This document shows positions 1-10,322 of a DNA stretch of 22,517 nt, piece after piece. The stretch is from Terriglobia bacterium. GTDB taxonomy: Bacteria > Acidobacteriota > Terriglobia > UBA7540. The position numbers were made by a program, and so were the translations under genes. Each line of letters starts with the position of its first letter. Position 1 is the first letter of the stretch. The notes under the pieces are model-generated. The model did no database searches, was not told the origin of the DNA, and worked only from the letters and a program-made list of their open reading frames with translations. Location: NCBI GenBank assembly GCA_020072905.1, contig JAIQGB010000037.1:1-22517 (forward strand). The letters are read 5' to 3'.

Positions 1-732
1 CCCCTCGCCAGTCCCGCCGAACCGGCGAGCCTGCTCCGGTTTGCGGGAGACGGCCAGATCGACTTCGGCTTGGCTCAACCGCTCGGTCTCTTCAAGTCGG
101 AAGGCGCGAGATCCTCGTGGGAGATCGGCCTGAGGCCGGGAATCGTTGCGCGGTTCAAGGTGCGCGACACGCAACTGCTGCTCAAAGCGGCGGACTTCCG
201 CGTCGGAATTCCCCTGAGCTATCGCAGGGGCAACTGGTCAGCCCGGGTGGAGTTGTTCCACATGAGCTCGCATCGCGGCGCCGACTTCGCCTCTACGCAG
301 CCCGCTCCGAACTTCAGTTACAGCCGGGAAGTCCTGCAGGCGCTCGTCGCGTATGGAAGAGCCGGTCACTGGCGCGTTTACGCCGGGCCCAGCGTTCTCC
401 TGCGCACGCGCCCAGCCCTGGGGCGCATGAGCTTCGAGGCAGGCAGCGAGTGGTTTCCGAAGTCGCTCACGCGCACGCACGCGCGGTTCTACTTGGCAGA
501 GGATTTTGAAACTCGGCAGGAGGTCGGCTGGAACGTGAATACGAGCATTCAGCCCGGCGTTCTCTTCACCAACCGGCGGGCGGAGCCGGTGGCGCGGCTG
601 GCAGGATGGTTTTATCGCGGCCAATCACCCTTCGGCCAGTTCTTCCGCCAGCGCGAAACCACCGGTGGCGTCCAGCTCATCCTGGAGCTTCGGCCCGCGA
701 TCGGGTCTCTGATCACCCGCAGGAAAGGTTAG
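1..732 (+). CDS. DUF1207 family protein, 3' portion
   Basis: The frame is open from the first base, so this is the C-terminal 243 residues of a longer protein whose start lies outside the window. The pattern matches my recollection of the DUF1207 family: a 'FRVGIPLSYRRGNWSARVELFH' type segment, then an 'SSHRGADF' motif, then alternating short hydrophobic and polar strands with many Arg and aromatic residues (VLQALVAYGRAGHWRVYAG, PGVLFTNRRA) that resemble an outer-membrane beta-barrel. The family has no assigned reaction. The gene ends with TAG at 730-732 and converges on the kinase array, with only five bases between the two stop codons. An outer-membrane location is inference. A TTG at 70-72 could be taken for a start but upstream codons continue the same family-like sequence, so I treat the gene as truncated by the window edge. 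Confidence 0.75.
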   Translation, partial: PLASPAEPASLLRFAGDGQIDFGLAQPLGLFKSEGARSSWEIGLRPGIVARFKVRDTQLLLKAADFRVGIPLSYRRGNWSARVELFHMSSHRGADFASTQPAPNFSYSREVLQALVAYGRAGHWRVYAGPSVLLRTRPALGRMSFEAGSEWFPKSLTRTHARFYLAEDFETRQEVGWNVNTSIQPGVLFTNRRAEPVARLAGWFYRGQSPFGQFFRQRETTGGVQLILELRPAIGSLITRRKG

Positions 733-737
733 CGGGC

Positions 738-2945
738 CTAAAGCTTTTTCAGGAGGCTTTGGAAGCGCGGATGGTTGCGGATGGGGTCGAGGTCCGAGTC
801 GTGCTCGATCCACTGCTTGAAGCCAAAGCCGTTGGCGATGGCTTTCTCCAGGCACTCGATGGCTTCTTCCGGCCGGCCGAGGAGAGAGTAGTTGCAGGCC
901 ACGTTGTAGAGGACGCCGGGATCGTCGGGCTCGATGGCCAGCGCGCGGCGGGTCCAATCCAACGCCCTTTGGCGCTCGCCGATGTTAGTGAGTCCCGCCG
1001 CCCCGAGATACAGCGCTCTCGCATCGTCGGGGTGCAATTCCAAATGCTTCTCGATAATCTTCAGGGCACGGTGGCGGGCGGCCACAGAGTCGGCAGTTCT
1101 CCCCAAGCTCGTATAAGTCCCCGCCAGCAGAGTTGGCGCCTGATAATCTTCAGGGTTGACGTTGCAGGCCTGCTCGTAAAGGTGTGCGGCTTCTTCCATC
1201 TTTCCTTGCGCGAAGCGCGCACGGGCGTAGAAGTAATAGCCCTCGAATAATTTGGGGTCGAGACGGATGGCGGCCTCGAATTCTTGTGCGGCCTCGTCGT
1301 ACAGCTTGCGAAGCGACACGGCCAAACCGCGTGAAGCGTGTGCTTCCGCCAGGTCTGGATCGAGGTCCAGCGCCTGGCGGCTGGCGGCGTCGGCCTGCTC
1401 CAGCGTGTTGGTGCTGGCGTGCCAGTAAGTGTAGAGGAACGAGCAGCAGTCCGCGATTCCGGCATAGGCGCGCGCGTAAGTGGGATCGATTTCGATGGCG
1501 CGCTCGAACATCTGCTGGGCGAACTCGAAGCCCTTGCGGCGGAATTGGTGGAAGAACTGTCTCCCGCGTAAGTAGTAGTCGTAAGCCTCGACGTTGGTGG
1601 TGGGCGCCTTGGCGATGGCCTGTTTTTCCTGGTCGCTCAGCGCCACCTGGAGGGCGCGCGCAATGCTCTGCGCGATTTCATCCTGGATGGCGAAGACGTC
1701 CTCCATCTGACGGTCGTAGCGTTCTGCCCAGACGGAGTGCCGCGTCCGCGTCTCCACCAGTTGCGCGGTAATGCGCAGGCGATTGCCGGCCCGCCGCAGG
1801 CTTCCGCCCAGCACATAGGCCGCCCCGACTTCCTGGCCGACCTGGGCGGCGGTGACCGGCTTATCGCGGTAGGCGAGCATCTCGGCGCGGGGGAAAACAC
1901 GGAGTTGGCTGATCTTGGAGAGCTCGGTGATGATGTCTTCCGTCATCCCGTCGCGGAAGTATTCGTCTTCCTTGGAAGCGCTCAGATTCTCAAAGTAGAG
2001 GACGGCGACGGATCTTTCCGCATGGGGGGCGGCGGTGGGCTCGAAAGAGTGCCCGCTACGCGCGGCAGCTTCGCGGCCGGAGTCCGAATCACGCTTCAAG
2101 CGCTTCAGGTCGGAGAGAAGTTCCGAAGCGCCCTGGTAGCGAAGGTCGGGATCTTTCTCCAGTGCCTTGCCAATGATCCGGTCCAGTTCCGAGGGCAGGC
2201 CCGGATTCAATCTCAGGACGGGGGTGGGAGCGCGGTTCAGGATGGCGTCAAAGACGATGGCCGAAGTGCTTCCCGAAAAAGCCTGCCGGCCCGTGGCCAT
2301 CTCATAGAGGACCACGCCGAAGCTGAACAGGTCGCTCCGCGCATCGAGCTCGTCCCCGCGCGCCTGCTCGGGAGACATGTAGGCGACCGTGCCCAGGGCC
2401 GCGCCGGGGCTGGTCAAATGCTCATCGACGGTCGCCGCAGTGACGCCCACGGCCTCCGCCACGCGCTGCCCGCGCGGGGCGAGTTTGGCCAAACCAAAGT
2501 CCAGGATTTTTGCCTGCCCGCGCTGCGTCATGAAAACGTTGGCCGGCTTGATGTCCCGGTGGACAATCCCCTTGGAGTGCGCGGCCGCGAGCCCTTCGGT
2601 AATCTGAATCGCCACCTCGAGCAGTTCGTCCACACGGAAGGTCTTGCCCTCGATCCGGTGCTTGAGCGTCTGGCCTTCGAGCAGTTCCATAGCGATGAAC
2701 GGCCGCCCGCCGGATTCGTCAATGTCGTAGATCGTGCAGATACTGGGATGGTTCAGCGCCGACGCCGCACGGGCCTCGCGCTGGAAGCGCTCGAGCGCCT
2801 GACGCTCGTGGGCCAGATCTTCCGGAAGAAATTTCAGGGCGACGGGCCGGCCCAGGCGGGTATCTTCGGCCTTGTAAACGACACCCATGCCTCCGCCGCC
2901 CAGCCTGTCCACAATGCGGTAATGGGAAATCGTCTGACCGATCAT
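738..2945 (-). CDS. Ser/Thr protein kinase with TolB-like domain and TPR repeats (third copy, kinase C)
   Basis: A 735-residue soluble kinase fusion. The N-terminal Hanks-type kinase has the glycine loop GGGGMG (16-21), Lys38, Glu57, HRDIKPAN (129-136), DFG (149-151) and an SPE motif near 191, so it should be catalytically competent. A polar linker follows, then a TolB-like (COG5616-type) domain opening with SVAVLYFENLS, then a TPR-rich C-terminal half (AEAHASRGLAV, FEGYYFYARARFAQGKMEEAA, GVLYNVACNYSLLGRPEEAIECLEKA). No transmembrane segment is visible, so it is probably cytosolic. The start at 2945 is chosen because it aligns with both sister kinases and is preceded by GAGGAAG at good spacing; a longer frame upstream runs into the previous gene. 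Only 32 bases separate it from the upstream kinase stop, suggesting co-transcription. Its kinase C-lobe and sensor half are closest to the 5316-7526 copy. Confidence 0.93.
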   Translation of the reverse strand: MIGQTISHYRIVDRLGGGGMGVVYKAEDTRLGRPVALKFLPEDLAHERQALERFQREARAASALNHPSICTIYDIDESGGRPFIAMELLEGQTLKHRIEGKTFRVDELLEVAIQITEGLAAAHSKGIVHRDIKPANVFMTQRGQAKILDFGLAKLAPRGQRVAEAVGVTAATVDEHLTSPGAALGTVAYMSPEQARGDELDARSDLFSFGVVLYEMATGRQAFSGSTSAIVFDAILNRAPTPVLRLNPGLPSELDRIIGKALEKDPDLRYQGASELLSDLKRLKRDSDSGREAAARSGHSFEPTAAPHAERSVAVLYFENLSASKEDEYFRDGMTEDIITELSKISQLRVFPRAEMLAYRDKPVTAAQVGQEVGAAYVLGGSLRRAGNRLRITAQLVETRTRHSVWAERYDRQMEDVFAIQDEIAQSIARALQVALSDQEKQAIAKAPTTNVEAYDYYLRGRQFFHQFRRKGFEFAQQMFERAIEIDPTYARAYAGIADCCSFLYTYWHASTNTLEQADAASRQALDLDPDLAEAHASRGLAVSLRKLYDEAAQEFEAAIRLDPKLFEGYYFYARARFAQGKMEEAAHLYEQACNVNPEDYQAPTLLAGTYTSLGRTADSVAARHRALKIIEKHLELHPDDARALYLGAAGLTNIGERQRALDWTRRALAIEPDDPGVLYNVACNYSLLGRPEEAIECLEKAIANGFGFKQWIEHDSDLDPIRNHPRFQSLLKKL

Positions 2946-2977
2946 AGGAGCTTCCTCACACCCGCGGGCATTCGGTG

Positions 2978-5200
<2,223 letters not shown>

Positions 5201-5315
5201 TCTTTGCATCCTGCCCTGTGAACACAAGCCTGACGTCGCACTCCGGTGGGGATGAACTACCCGCCCGGGCGACGAACAAACTCAAATAAAATTGCAGAAC
5301 TTCATCAGCACGGCT

Positions 5316-7526
5316 CTACCTCAGCCGTAGCATCAGGGCCTGAAAGCGCGGGTGCGAGCGCAACGGGTCAAGATCCGAGTCGTGGTCAAGCCAGTCTTTT
5401 TGCGCCATCCCCGAAGTGACCGCGTTCTCCAGGCAGTCGATGGCGGTCTCCACTTCGCCTAGCAGAGAGTAGTTGCACGCGGCGTTATAGAACGTCACGG
5501 GATCATCGGGCGCAATCGCTAATGCCCGGCGCGTCCACTCCCGGCATTTGTCGGGGTTGCCGGCCTGCAAGTGCTGGGTTGCTCCGAAAAGCAGAGCCCG
5601 GGCATCGTCGGGATGCATCTGAACGTGCTTTTCGATGACCTGCAGGCCCCGCAGATCGACACCTTTGGCTTCCTCTTTGCGGCCCAGGGCGTTGAGGGCC
5701 ATGGCCAGGAGCCGCGGCGCCTGATAATCGTCCGGGTTCACCTCGCACGCTTTCCGGAACATTTCCGCCGCTGCCTCCATCTTCCCCTGCCCGTGCAAGG
5801 CTCGGCCGTAAAAGTAGTAGGCTTCAAAGAGCTTGGGATTAAGCCGGATCGCCGTTTCGAATTCTTTGGCCGCCTCCTCGTAGCGCTTGTTGAGAGCCAC
5901 GGCCAGGCCGCGCGCGGCATGCGCCTCCGCGAGGTCGGGATCGAGTTCCAACGCCGTCAGGCTGGCCGCGTCGGCCCCCTTAAGGTTGGCGTCGCTGGAC
6001 TCAAAATACATATAGAGGAAGGAACAACAGTCGGCGATGCCGGCATACGCCCGCGCGTAATTGGGATCGGCCTCAATGGCGCGCGTGAACATTTGCCGCG
6101 CAAATCCGAAGGACTTGCCTCGAAACTGGTGGAAGAACTGGCGACCGCGCAGGTAGTAGTCATACGCCTTGACGTTGGCCGTGGGGGCCTTGGCGATGGC
6201 CTGTTTTTCCGTGTCGCTGAGCATCACCCGCAAGGCCCGCGCGATGTTTTGCGCGATTTCATCCTGGATGGCGAAGACGTCTTCCATCTGGCGGTCGTAG
6301 CGTTCCGCCCAGACCGAACGGCCGGTGCGCGTCTCCACCAGTTGGGCGCTGATGCGCAGGCGGTTGCCGGCGCGCCGCAGGCTGCCCTCCAGGACGTGCG
6401 TGGCGTTAAGTTGCTGGCCCACCTGGGAGACGCTGGCCGCCTTGTCGCGAAACGCCAGCACCGCAGACCGTGAGAAGACCCAGATCTCCTGGATCTTGGA
6501 GAGCTCGGTGATGATGTCTTCCGTGATCCCATCGCGGAAATATTCGTCGTCCTTGGTGCCGCTTTGGTTTTCGAAATAGAGAACCGCCAGCGATTTCGGT
6601 GGCCGCGCCGGAGGGGGCGGCTGCTCCTCACCCTGTCCGCGCGCCGGCGCAGCCGCGCCGGAGTCGAGATCGCGTTTGAGACGCCGCAGGTCCGACAGCA
6701 GCTCGGAGGCGCCCTGATAACGCAATCTCCGATCCTTCTCCAATGCCTTGTTAATCACCCGGCAAAGCTCCGCCGGGAGGCGCGCATTGAACTCCGCGGG
6801 TGAAGCGGGCGTCCGATTCAGGATGGCGTCAAAGACCAGCGCCGAAGTGCCTCCCGAGAAAGCCTGCCGCCCCGTCGCCATCTCGTAGAGGACGACGCCG
6901 AAGCTGAACAGGTCGCTTCGCGCATCGAGGTCGTCCCCGCGCGCCTGCTCGGGAGACATGTACGCCACGGTGCCCAAGGCCGCGCCGGGGCTCGTCAAGT
7001 GCTCCTCCACGGTCGCCGCCGTAACGCCCACGGCTTCCGCCACGCGCTGCCCGCGCGGCGCCAGCTTGGCCAAGCCGAAATCCAGGACCTTGGCCTGGCC
7101 GCGCTGGGTGATGAGGATGTTCGCCGGCTTGATGTCCCGATGCACGATCCCCTTGAAGTGCGCGGCGTCCAGAGCGTCGGCAATCTGGATGGCCAGCTCC
7201 AACAGCACATCCGTCTTGAACGCTCCGCCCTCGATGCGGTGTTTCAGCGTGTCCCCTTCCAGCAGTTCCATGGCAATGAAGGGGCGGCCGTCGTTTTCAT
7301 CGATTTCATAAATTGTGCAGATGTTGGGGTGGTTCAGCGCTGAGGCGGCGCGCGCTTCTCGCTGGAAACGCTCCAGCGCCTGGCGTTCCTGAGAGAGTTC
7401 TTCCGGCAGGAATTTGAGGGCGACGCGCCGGCCGAGTTTGGTGTCCTCTGCCTCGTACACAACTCCCATTCCGCCGCCACCCAGTTTGTCGAGCACACGA
7501 TAGTGCGAAACCGTCTGGCCAATCAT
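5316..7526 (-). CDS. Ser/Thr protein kinase with TolB-like domain and TPR repeats (first copy, kinase A)
   Basis: The promoter-proximal member of the array, 736 residues. Kinase domain about 9-285: GGGGMG 16-21, Lys38, Glu57, HRDIKPAN 129-136, DFG 149-151, SPE 191-193. A Gly/Pro-rich linker spans about 286-311. The TolB-like domain spans about 312-435 (SLAVLYFENQSG, ATHVLEGSLRRAGNRLRISAQLVETRTG, SVWAERYDRQMEDVFAIQDEIAQ). TPRs run from about 450 to the end. No membrane helix is seen. A sigma-70-like promoter lies directly upstream, but the short leader has no recognisable ribosome binding site, carrying instead a C/G-rich palindrome and a T run. Residues 1-72 differ from kinase B at two positions and from kinase C at eleven, whereas the segment from about 141 to 225 differs from kinase C at three positions and from kinase B at many more, so it is a mosaic. 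Substrates cannot be told from sequence. Confidence 0.94.
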   Translation of the reverse strand: MIGQTVSHYRVLDKLGGGGMGVVYEAEDTKLGRRVALKFLPEELSQERQALERFQREARAASALNHPNICTIYEIDENDGRPFIAMELLEGDTLKHRIEGGAFKTDVLLELAIQIADALDAAHFKGIVHRDIKPANILITQRGQAKVLDFGLAKLAPRGQRVAEAVGVTAATVEEHLTSPGAALGTVAYMSPEQARGDDLDARSDLFSFGVVLYEMATGRQAFSGGTSALVFDAILNRTPASPAEFNARLPAELCRVINKALEKDRRLRYQGASELLSDLRRLKRDLDSGAAAPARGQGEEQPPPPARPPKSLAVLYFENQSGTKDDEYFRDGITEDIITELSKIQEIWVFSRSAVLAFRDKAASVSQVGQQLNATHVLEGSLRRAGNRLRISAQLVETRTGRSVWAERYDRQMEDVFAIQDEIAQNIARALRVMLSDTEKQAIAKAPTANVKAYDYYLRGRQFFHQFRGKSFGFARQMFTRAIEADPNYARAYAGIADCCSFLYMYFESSDANLKGADAASLTALELDPDLAEAHAARGLAVALNKRYEEAAKEFETAIRLNPKLFEAYYFYGRALHGQGKMEAAAEMFRKACEVNPDDYQAPRLLAMALNALGRKEEAKGVDLRGLQVIEKHVQMHPDDARALLFGATQHLQAGNPDKCREWTRRALAIAPDDPVTFYNAACNYSLLGEVETAIDCLENAVTSGMAQKDWLDHDSDLDPLRSHPRFQALMLRLR

Positions 7527-7555
7527 GGAAAAAAGGGGGCCCCGAGGGGCAATTC

Positions 7556-7584
7556 ATCTTAGGCGGCGTGCAAACGGATGTCAA
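7556..7584 (-). promoter_or_regulatory. Sigma-70-type promoter of the kinase array
   Basis: On the minus strand a perfect TTGACA (7584-7579) is followed after exactly 17 bases by TAAGAT (7561-7556). Predicted transcription start is near 7549, giving a leader of only about 22 bases before the kinase ATG at 7526. It is the only strong promoter I see for the three kinases. Confidence 0.7.
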
Positions 7585-7736
7585 CATTCGCCGGTTGGTG
7601 GCCGTTAATTCTCCCCAGCGGTTACCGCCCGTGATGTCAGGGGAGCGCGCGGCACAAGAAACCGGCGGATGAGCGTACTCTCTTTGACATCTCCGCGGAC
7701 GTTGGAGTACCGTTGACCCTGTTCACGGGGGACTTC

Positions 7737-8129
7737 ATGCGCGCGATCTTAGCCGGAATCCTCGCTGTTGCCTGTCTGACGCTCATGTGCACCAAGCGGG
7801 AAGCGGTATCAAAGGCTGAAGTCCGGGAAGCGATCGAGACCCACCTCAAGGAGCGCCCGAACTTGATGATGCCCAATATGGACCTCGAGCTTCAGGAGGT
7901 GAAATTCTCGGGGGATGCGGCGGAGGCCCAGGTACAATTTCGAAGCAAGCAATCTCCCAGCCTCGTGGTCGGGGTCAGCTACAAACTGCGGCGCGTGGAT
8001 GGCCGCTGGAAGGTGGAGTCGACATCCCCCACGAGCGGCATGGGAGGGAACCCGCACGGCGCATCCGGTGCTCCTGCGACTGCCCCAGCCCCCGCTCCCG
8101 CGGAAACGCCCTTGCAGTCGAGCCACTAG
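7737..8129 (+). CDS. Small secreted or membrane-anchored protein, unknown function
   Basis: A 130-residue protein of no family I recognise. The N-terminus (MRAILAGILAVACLTLMC) is a short basic stretch followed by a hydrophobic core, consistent with a signal peptide. Two cysteines end the hydrophobic run but neither sits in a good lipobox, so lipoprotein status is uncertain. The middle (about 25-95) mixes a charged helix (KAEVREAIETHLKERP) with beta-strand-like segments ending in YKLRRVDGRWKVES, a pattern often seen in small periplasmic NTF2-like or DUF4878-like folds. The tail is rich in Ala, Pro, Gly and Ser. The ATG at 7737 is chosen over an upstream TTG because GGGGGA lies five bases before it and the signal peptide begins there. 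A TTGACA at 7684-7689 with a poor -10 may be its promoter. A heptanucleotide repeat starts three bases after the stop. Confidence 0.7.
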   Translation: MRAILAGILAVACLTLMCTKREAVSKAEVREAIETHLKERPNLMMPNMDLELQEVKFSGDAAEAQVQFRSKQSPSLVVGVSYKLRRVDGRWKVESTSPTSGMGGNPHGASGAPATAPAPAPAETPLQSSH

Positions 8130-8132
8130 GGG

Positions 8133-8167
8133 AGAAGTCAGGAGTCAGAAGTCAGGAGCCAGAATGG
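8133..8167 (+). repeat. Heptanucleotide tandem repeat, left arm of foldback element
   Basis: Five consecutive 7-bp units alternating AGAAGTC and AGGAGTC with slight decay, beginning three bases after the stop of the small secreted protein gene. Positions 8141-8165 form a 24-of-25 inverted match with 8329-8353. Confidence 0.9.
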
Positions 8168-8328
8168 CTGCCCCAATCGAATTCGTACACCTTGGATATG
8201 GAGTCTCGCTTTACGGCTCCCATTTCACGACGGTCTCGGATTGCCGTTCCTCGGGCCAGCTCACGACCCTGATGGCTCAATCCCTGAGAGACCTCTCGTC
8301 TTTCTTCCTCCTCGATTCTGTCTCCTAA
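8164..8328 (+). CDS. Possible small ORF inside the foldback element (54 codons)
   Basis: An ATG at 8164 lies in the last unit of the left repeat and has AGGAG five bases upstream, supplied by the repeat itself. The frame stays open for 54 codons and ends with TAA at 8326-8328 inside the right repeat arm. The product (MAAPIEFVHLGYGVSLYG at the start, SSFFLLDSVS at the end) resembles no family I know, and its last residues are translated repeat. The exact fit between the arms is suggestive, but an open frame of this length occurs easily by chance in GC-rich DNA. Confidence 0.2.
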   Translation: MAAPIEFVHLGYGVSLYGSHFTTVSDCRSSGQLTTLMAQSLRDLSSFFLLDSVS

Positions 8329-8354
8329 ATTCTGACTCCTGACTTCTGACTCCT
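8299..8354 (-). repeat. Heptanucleotide tandem repeat, right arm of foldback element
   Basis: Read on the minus strand, eight 7-bp units alternate AGGANNN and AGAANNN (first units AGGAGTC, AGAAGTC, AGGAGTC). The array begins at the base immediately after the TAA stop of the P1 peptidase gene (8357-8355) and runs away from it. Its proximal 25 bases are the inverted copy of 8141-8165. With the left arm it fills the whole interval between two convergent genes. Confidence 0.9.
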
Positions 8355-9329
8355 TTATTTCAGCTCATTGCACGCGGGAACGCCTCCCAAGCCGCGAGCG
8401 GTCAGCACCCCTCGAACGATGGCGCGGGCCGTCACCTCGGCGGCGGCGGTCCCCACCGTATTGAGGTCGGCGCGCTTCCGGCCCGCACTCAGGGCAAAGA
8501 CAAGGTCCCCGTCGAACTGAGTGTGAACAGGACGGATGACACGCGCCAGGCCGTCCTGAGCCATCTGGGCAAGCTTGGTCGCCTGCAATTTGTCGAGAGC
8601 CGCGCTGGTCATCACCGCCACGAGCGTGGTGTTCGTGGCGCCGAAGTTCTTGCGGACCTTTCCCTTGAACATCTGCTCGACTGTGCCCGCGAATTGACTG
8701 GAATCCCGCGCCCGCCGGGCCCCGGCGATTATCTTGCCCGTTGAGGGATCGACGACGTCGCCGAAGGCGTTCACCACCCCCAGGGCCTGCACAAGGACTC
8801 CGCCCCAGAGAGTCAGGCTGGCGAATCCCACACCGCCTTTCGTGGCGTGATCGATTCCCAGGAGCTTTCCGACGGTTGCCCCGGTGCCTGCGCCCACCGA
8901 ACCTTCTTCGACGTGCTGCCAGGCGCTCTCGCAGGCTTGCCGGGCCATCGCGGCATCGGGCCGCGCTCTTGACGAGCCGAGATGGAGATCGAAGATGACC
9001 GCCGCGGGCACAATTGGGACGCGGACGTTCCCCGCAGGGAAGCCGACCCCACGCGATTCCAGAAACTGCATCACCCCAGCGGCGGCGTCCAGACCAAAGG
9101 CGCTCCCACCGGTCAGAAACAGGGCGTGTACGCGCTCGACCAGATGTCCGGGCAGGCAGGGCGCGAGATCACGCGTTCCTGCCGCGGAGCCACGGATATC
9201 GACGCCGCAGACGGCGCCGCCCTCGCAAAGGATGACGGTGCAGCCCGTCAGGCCGCGGAGGTCGGTGGCGTGACCGATGCGAATCCCTGGCAAGGCTTCC
9301 GCTCTTCGATTTCGGGGCCGTTCTCTCAT
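8355..9329 (-). CDS. P1 family peptidase (DmpA/BapA-like, N-terminal nucleophile)
   Basis: A 324-residue protein of the S58/DmpA family, which self-cleaves to expose an N-terminal nucleophile and acts as an aminopeptidase, amidase or beta-peptidyl aminopeptidase. Family marks seen: PGIRIGHATD (14-23), TGCTVILCEGGAVCGVDIRGSAAGTRD (28-54), LTGGSAFGLDAAAGVMQFLE (72-91), GSVGAGTGATVGK (143-155) and the cleavage or nucleophile region GATNTTLVAV (230-239). The new N-terminus would be a Thr (about Thr234) following Asn233, rather than the Ser seen in DmpA. The start at 9329 is chosen because AGAGGG precedes it and the family fold begins soon after; a longer frame exists but has no conserved residues. 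There is no signal peptide, so it is probably cytoplasmic. A heptad repeat directly follows the stop. True substrate unknown. Confidence 0.9.
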   Translation of the reverse strand: MRERPRNRRAEALPGIRIGHATDLRGLTGCTVILCEGGAVCGVDIRGSAAGTRDLAPCLPGHLVERVHALFLTGGSAFGLDAAAGVMQFLESRGVGFPAGNVRVPIVPAAVIFDLHLGSSRARPDAAMARQACESAWQHVEEGSVGAGTGATVGKLLGIDHATKGGVGFASLTLWGGVLVQALGVVNAFGDVVDPSTGKIIAGARRARDSSQFAGTVEQMFKGKVRKNFGATNTTLVAVMTSAALDKLQATKLAQMAQDGLARVIRPVHTQFDGDLVFALSAGRKRADLNTVGTAAAEVTARAIVRGVLTARGLGGVPACNELK

Positions 9330-9373
9330 GGGAGGATTCCCTCTCGATAGCGCGTGATTGGTCAGCAGTCGGA

Positions 9374-9410
9374 AAGAAAAAGGCCGGCTCCGCGCCGTTG
9401 GAGTCGGCCT
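9374..9410 (-). terminator. Rho-independent terminator of the lipoprotein gene
   Basis: Minus-strand arms AGGCCGACTCC (9410-9400) and GGAGCCGGCCT (9391-9381) pair over 11 positions with one mismatch around an 8-base loop, followed by a T-rich tract (9380-9374). It lies 25 bases after the stop at 9435. Confidence 0.88.
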
Positions 9411-9434
9411 GATTCGCACTCGTTCGGTAAGGCA

Positions 9435-10322
9435 CTACATGTTCTTGAGCGCCTTCTTCACGTCATCCTGCAGCTTCTTAACCGCCTTCTCTTTATCCCT
9501 ATTGGGATTCCCCTTGAGCAGCGCTGCGCCCGCCTTCGCAGCTTCGTCGGCTACCCCGCAGAGCGAGCGGAACTTCTGGGAATCGCGCAAGTGTTTGCGG
9601 TTGAAGAGGCTCGCCCCCTCGAGCAGCGCTTTGCCCAAATAAAGGGAGAAGTCCACGCCGTCGAGCTTGACGGGGCCGGCGCTCAGGACGCTTCGCGCCT
9701 TGGAGCGATCTCCGCCCACCATCTCCGCCAGCGCGTCATCAATCCCCTTGAATTGCGCCTCGCGGGCGACCGCCTCCTGTTCGTCCGGCTCAATCCAGCC
9801 GCCTTCCATCACGTGAGCCAGCGGCGGAAGGGTGAGCGGGCCTTCCGTGGTGGGATAGGGGGCCTCGAGAGTGAGTTCCTTGGCAATCTGCGAGCCTTCC
9901 GTCAGCCGATGGGCGGCGTCACCAAGCGCCAACGCGACCCGCGCTCCGAATTGTTGATTATCGTGGTGCAGGCGCTCAAACTCCGCCTTGAAGCGCGTGT
10001 TCTTGGTGGCGTCGGCCCCTTTTTGGTAGGCGTCCACCAGTTCCTTGTAAGCCTTGACCTGCCCGCTGTACAAAGCCACTTCCAGAACCAGCGAGCGCTC
10101 GGTGAAGACATTGGGCGGCGAGGCGGTTGCCGGGTCGTCGGCGAATTCCGAAACGCGATCAAAGCGCCCGCGCTTAAACATGTCCTTGGCGCTGTCGAAT
10201 TCGTAGGCGACCCCCGTGGGCTTCGGTTGCGGCGGAGAGCAACTCAGAATCAACGCCAGCGCCGTGACTAGAAGTCCCAGGAGTCGAGCGGATCGGATGA
10301 GGGATATTCGAGGCGGAAACAT
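9435..10322 (-). CDS. Predicted lipoprotein, unknown function, helical and Lys-rich
   Basis: A 295-residue protein whose N-terminus (MFPPRISLIRSARLLGLLVTALALILSC) is a lipoprotein signal peptide with ILSC as lipobox and Cys28 as the lipidated residue. The mature part is predicted mostly helical, with charged segments such as SAKDMFKRGRFDRVSEFADD, a hinge near PYPTTEGPLTLPPLAHV, and a strongly basic C-terminus (NRDKEKAVKKLQDDVKKALKNM). Some spacing recalls TPR or other helical-repeat proteins, but I recognise no family. GGAGGAG six bases before the ATG makes the start secure; the longer in-frame extension upstream crosses the promoter and is not coding. It appears to be a monocistronic unit, with its own promoter about 170 bases upstream and a strong terminator downstream. 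Confidence 0.85.
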   Translation of the reverse strand: MFPPRISLIRSARLLGLLVTALALILSCSPPQPKPTGVAYEFDSAKDMFKRGRFDRVSEFADDPATASPPNVFTERSLVLEVALYSGQVKAYKELVDAYQKGADATKNTRFKAEFERLHHDNQQFGARVALALGDAAHRLTEGSQIAKELTLEAPYPTTEGPLTLPPLAHVMEGGWIEPDEQEAVAREAQFKGIDDALAEMVGGDRSKARSVLSAGPVKLDGVDFSLYLGKALLEGASLFNRKHLRDSQKFRSLCGVADEAAKAGAALLKGNPNRDKEKAVKKLQDDVKKALKNM

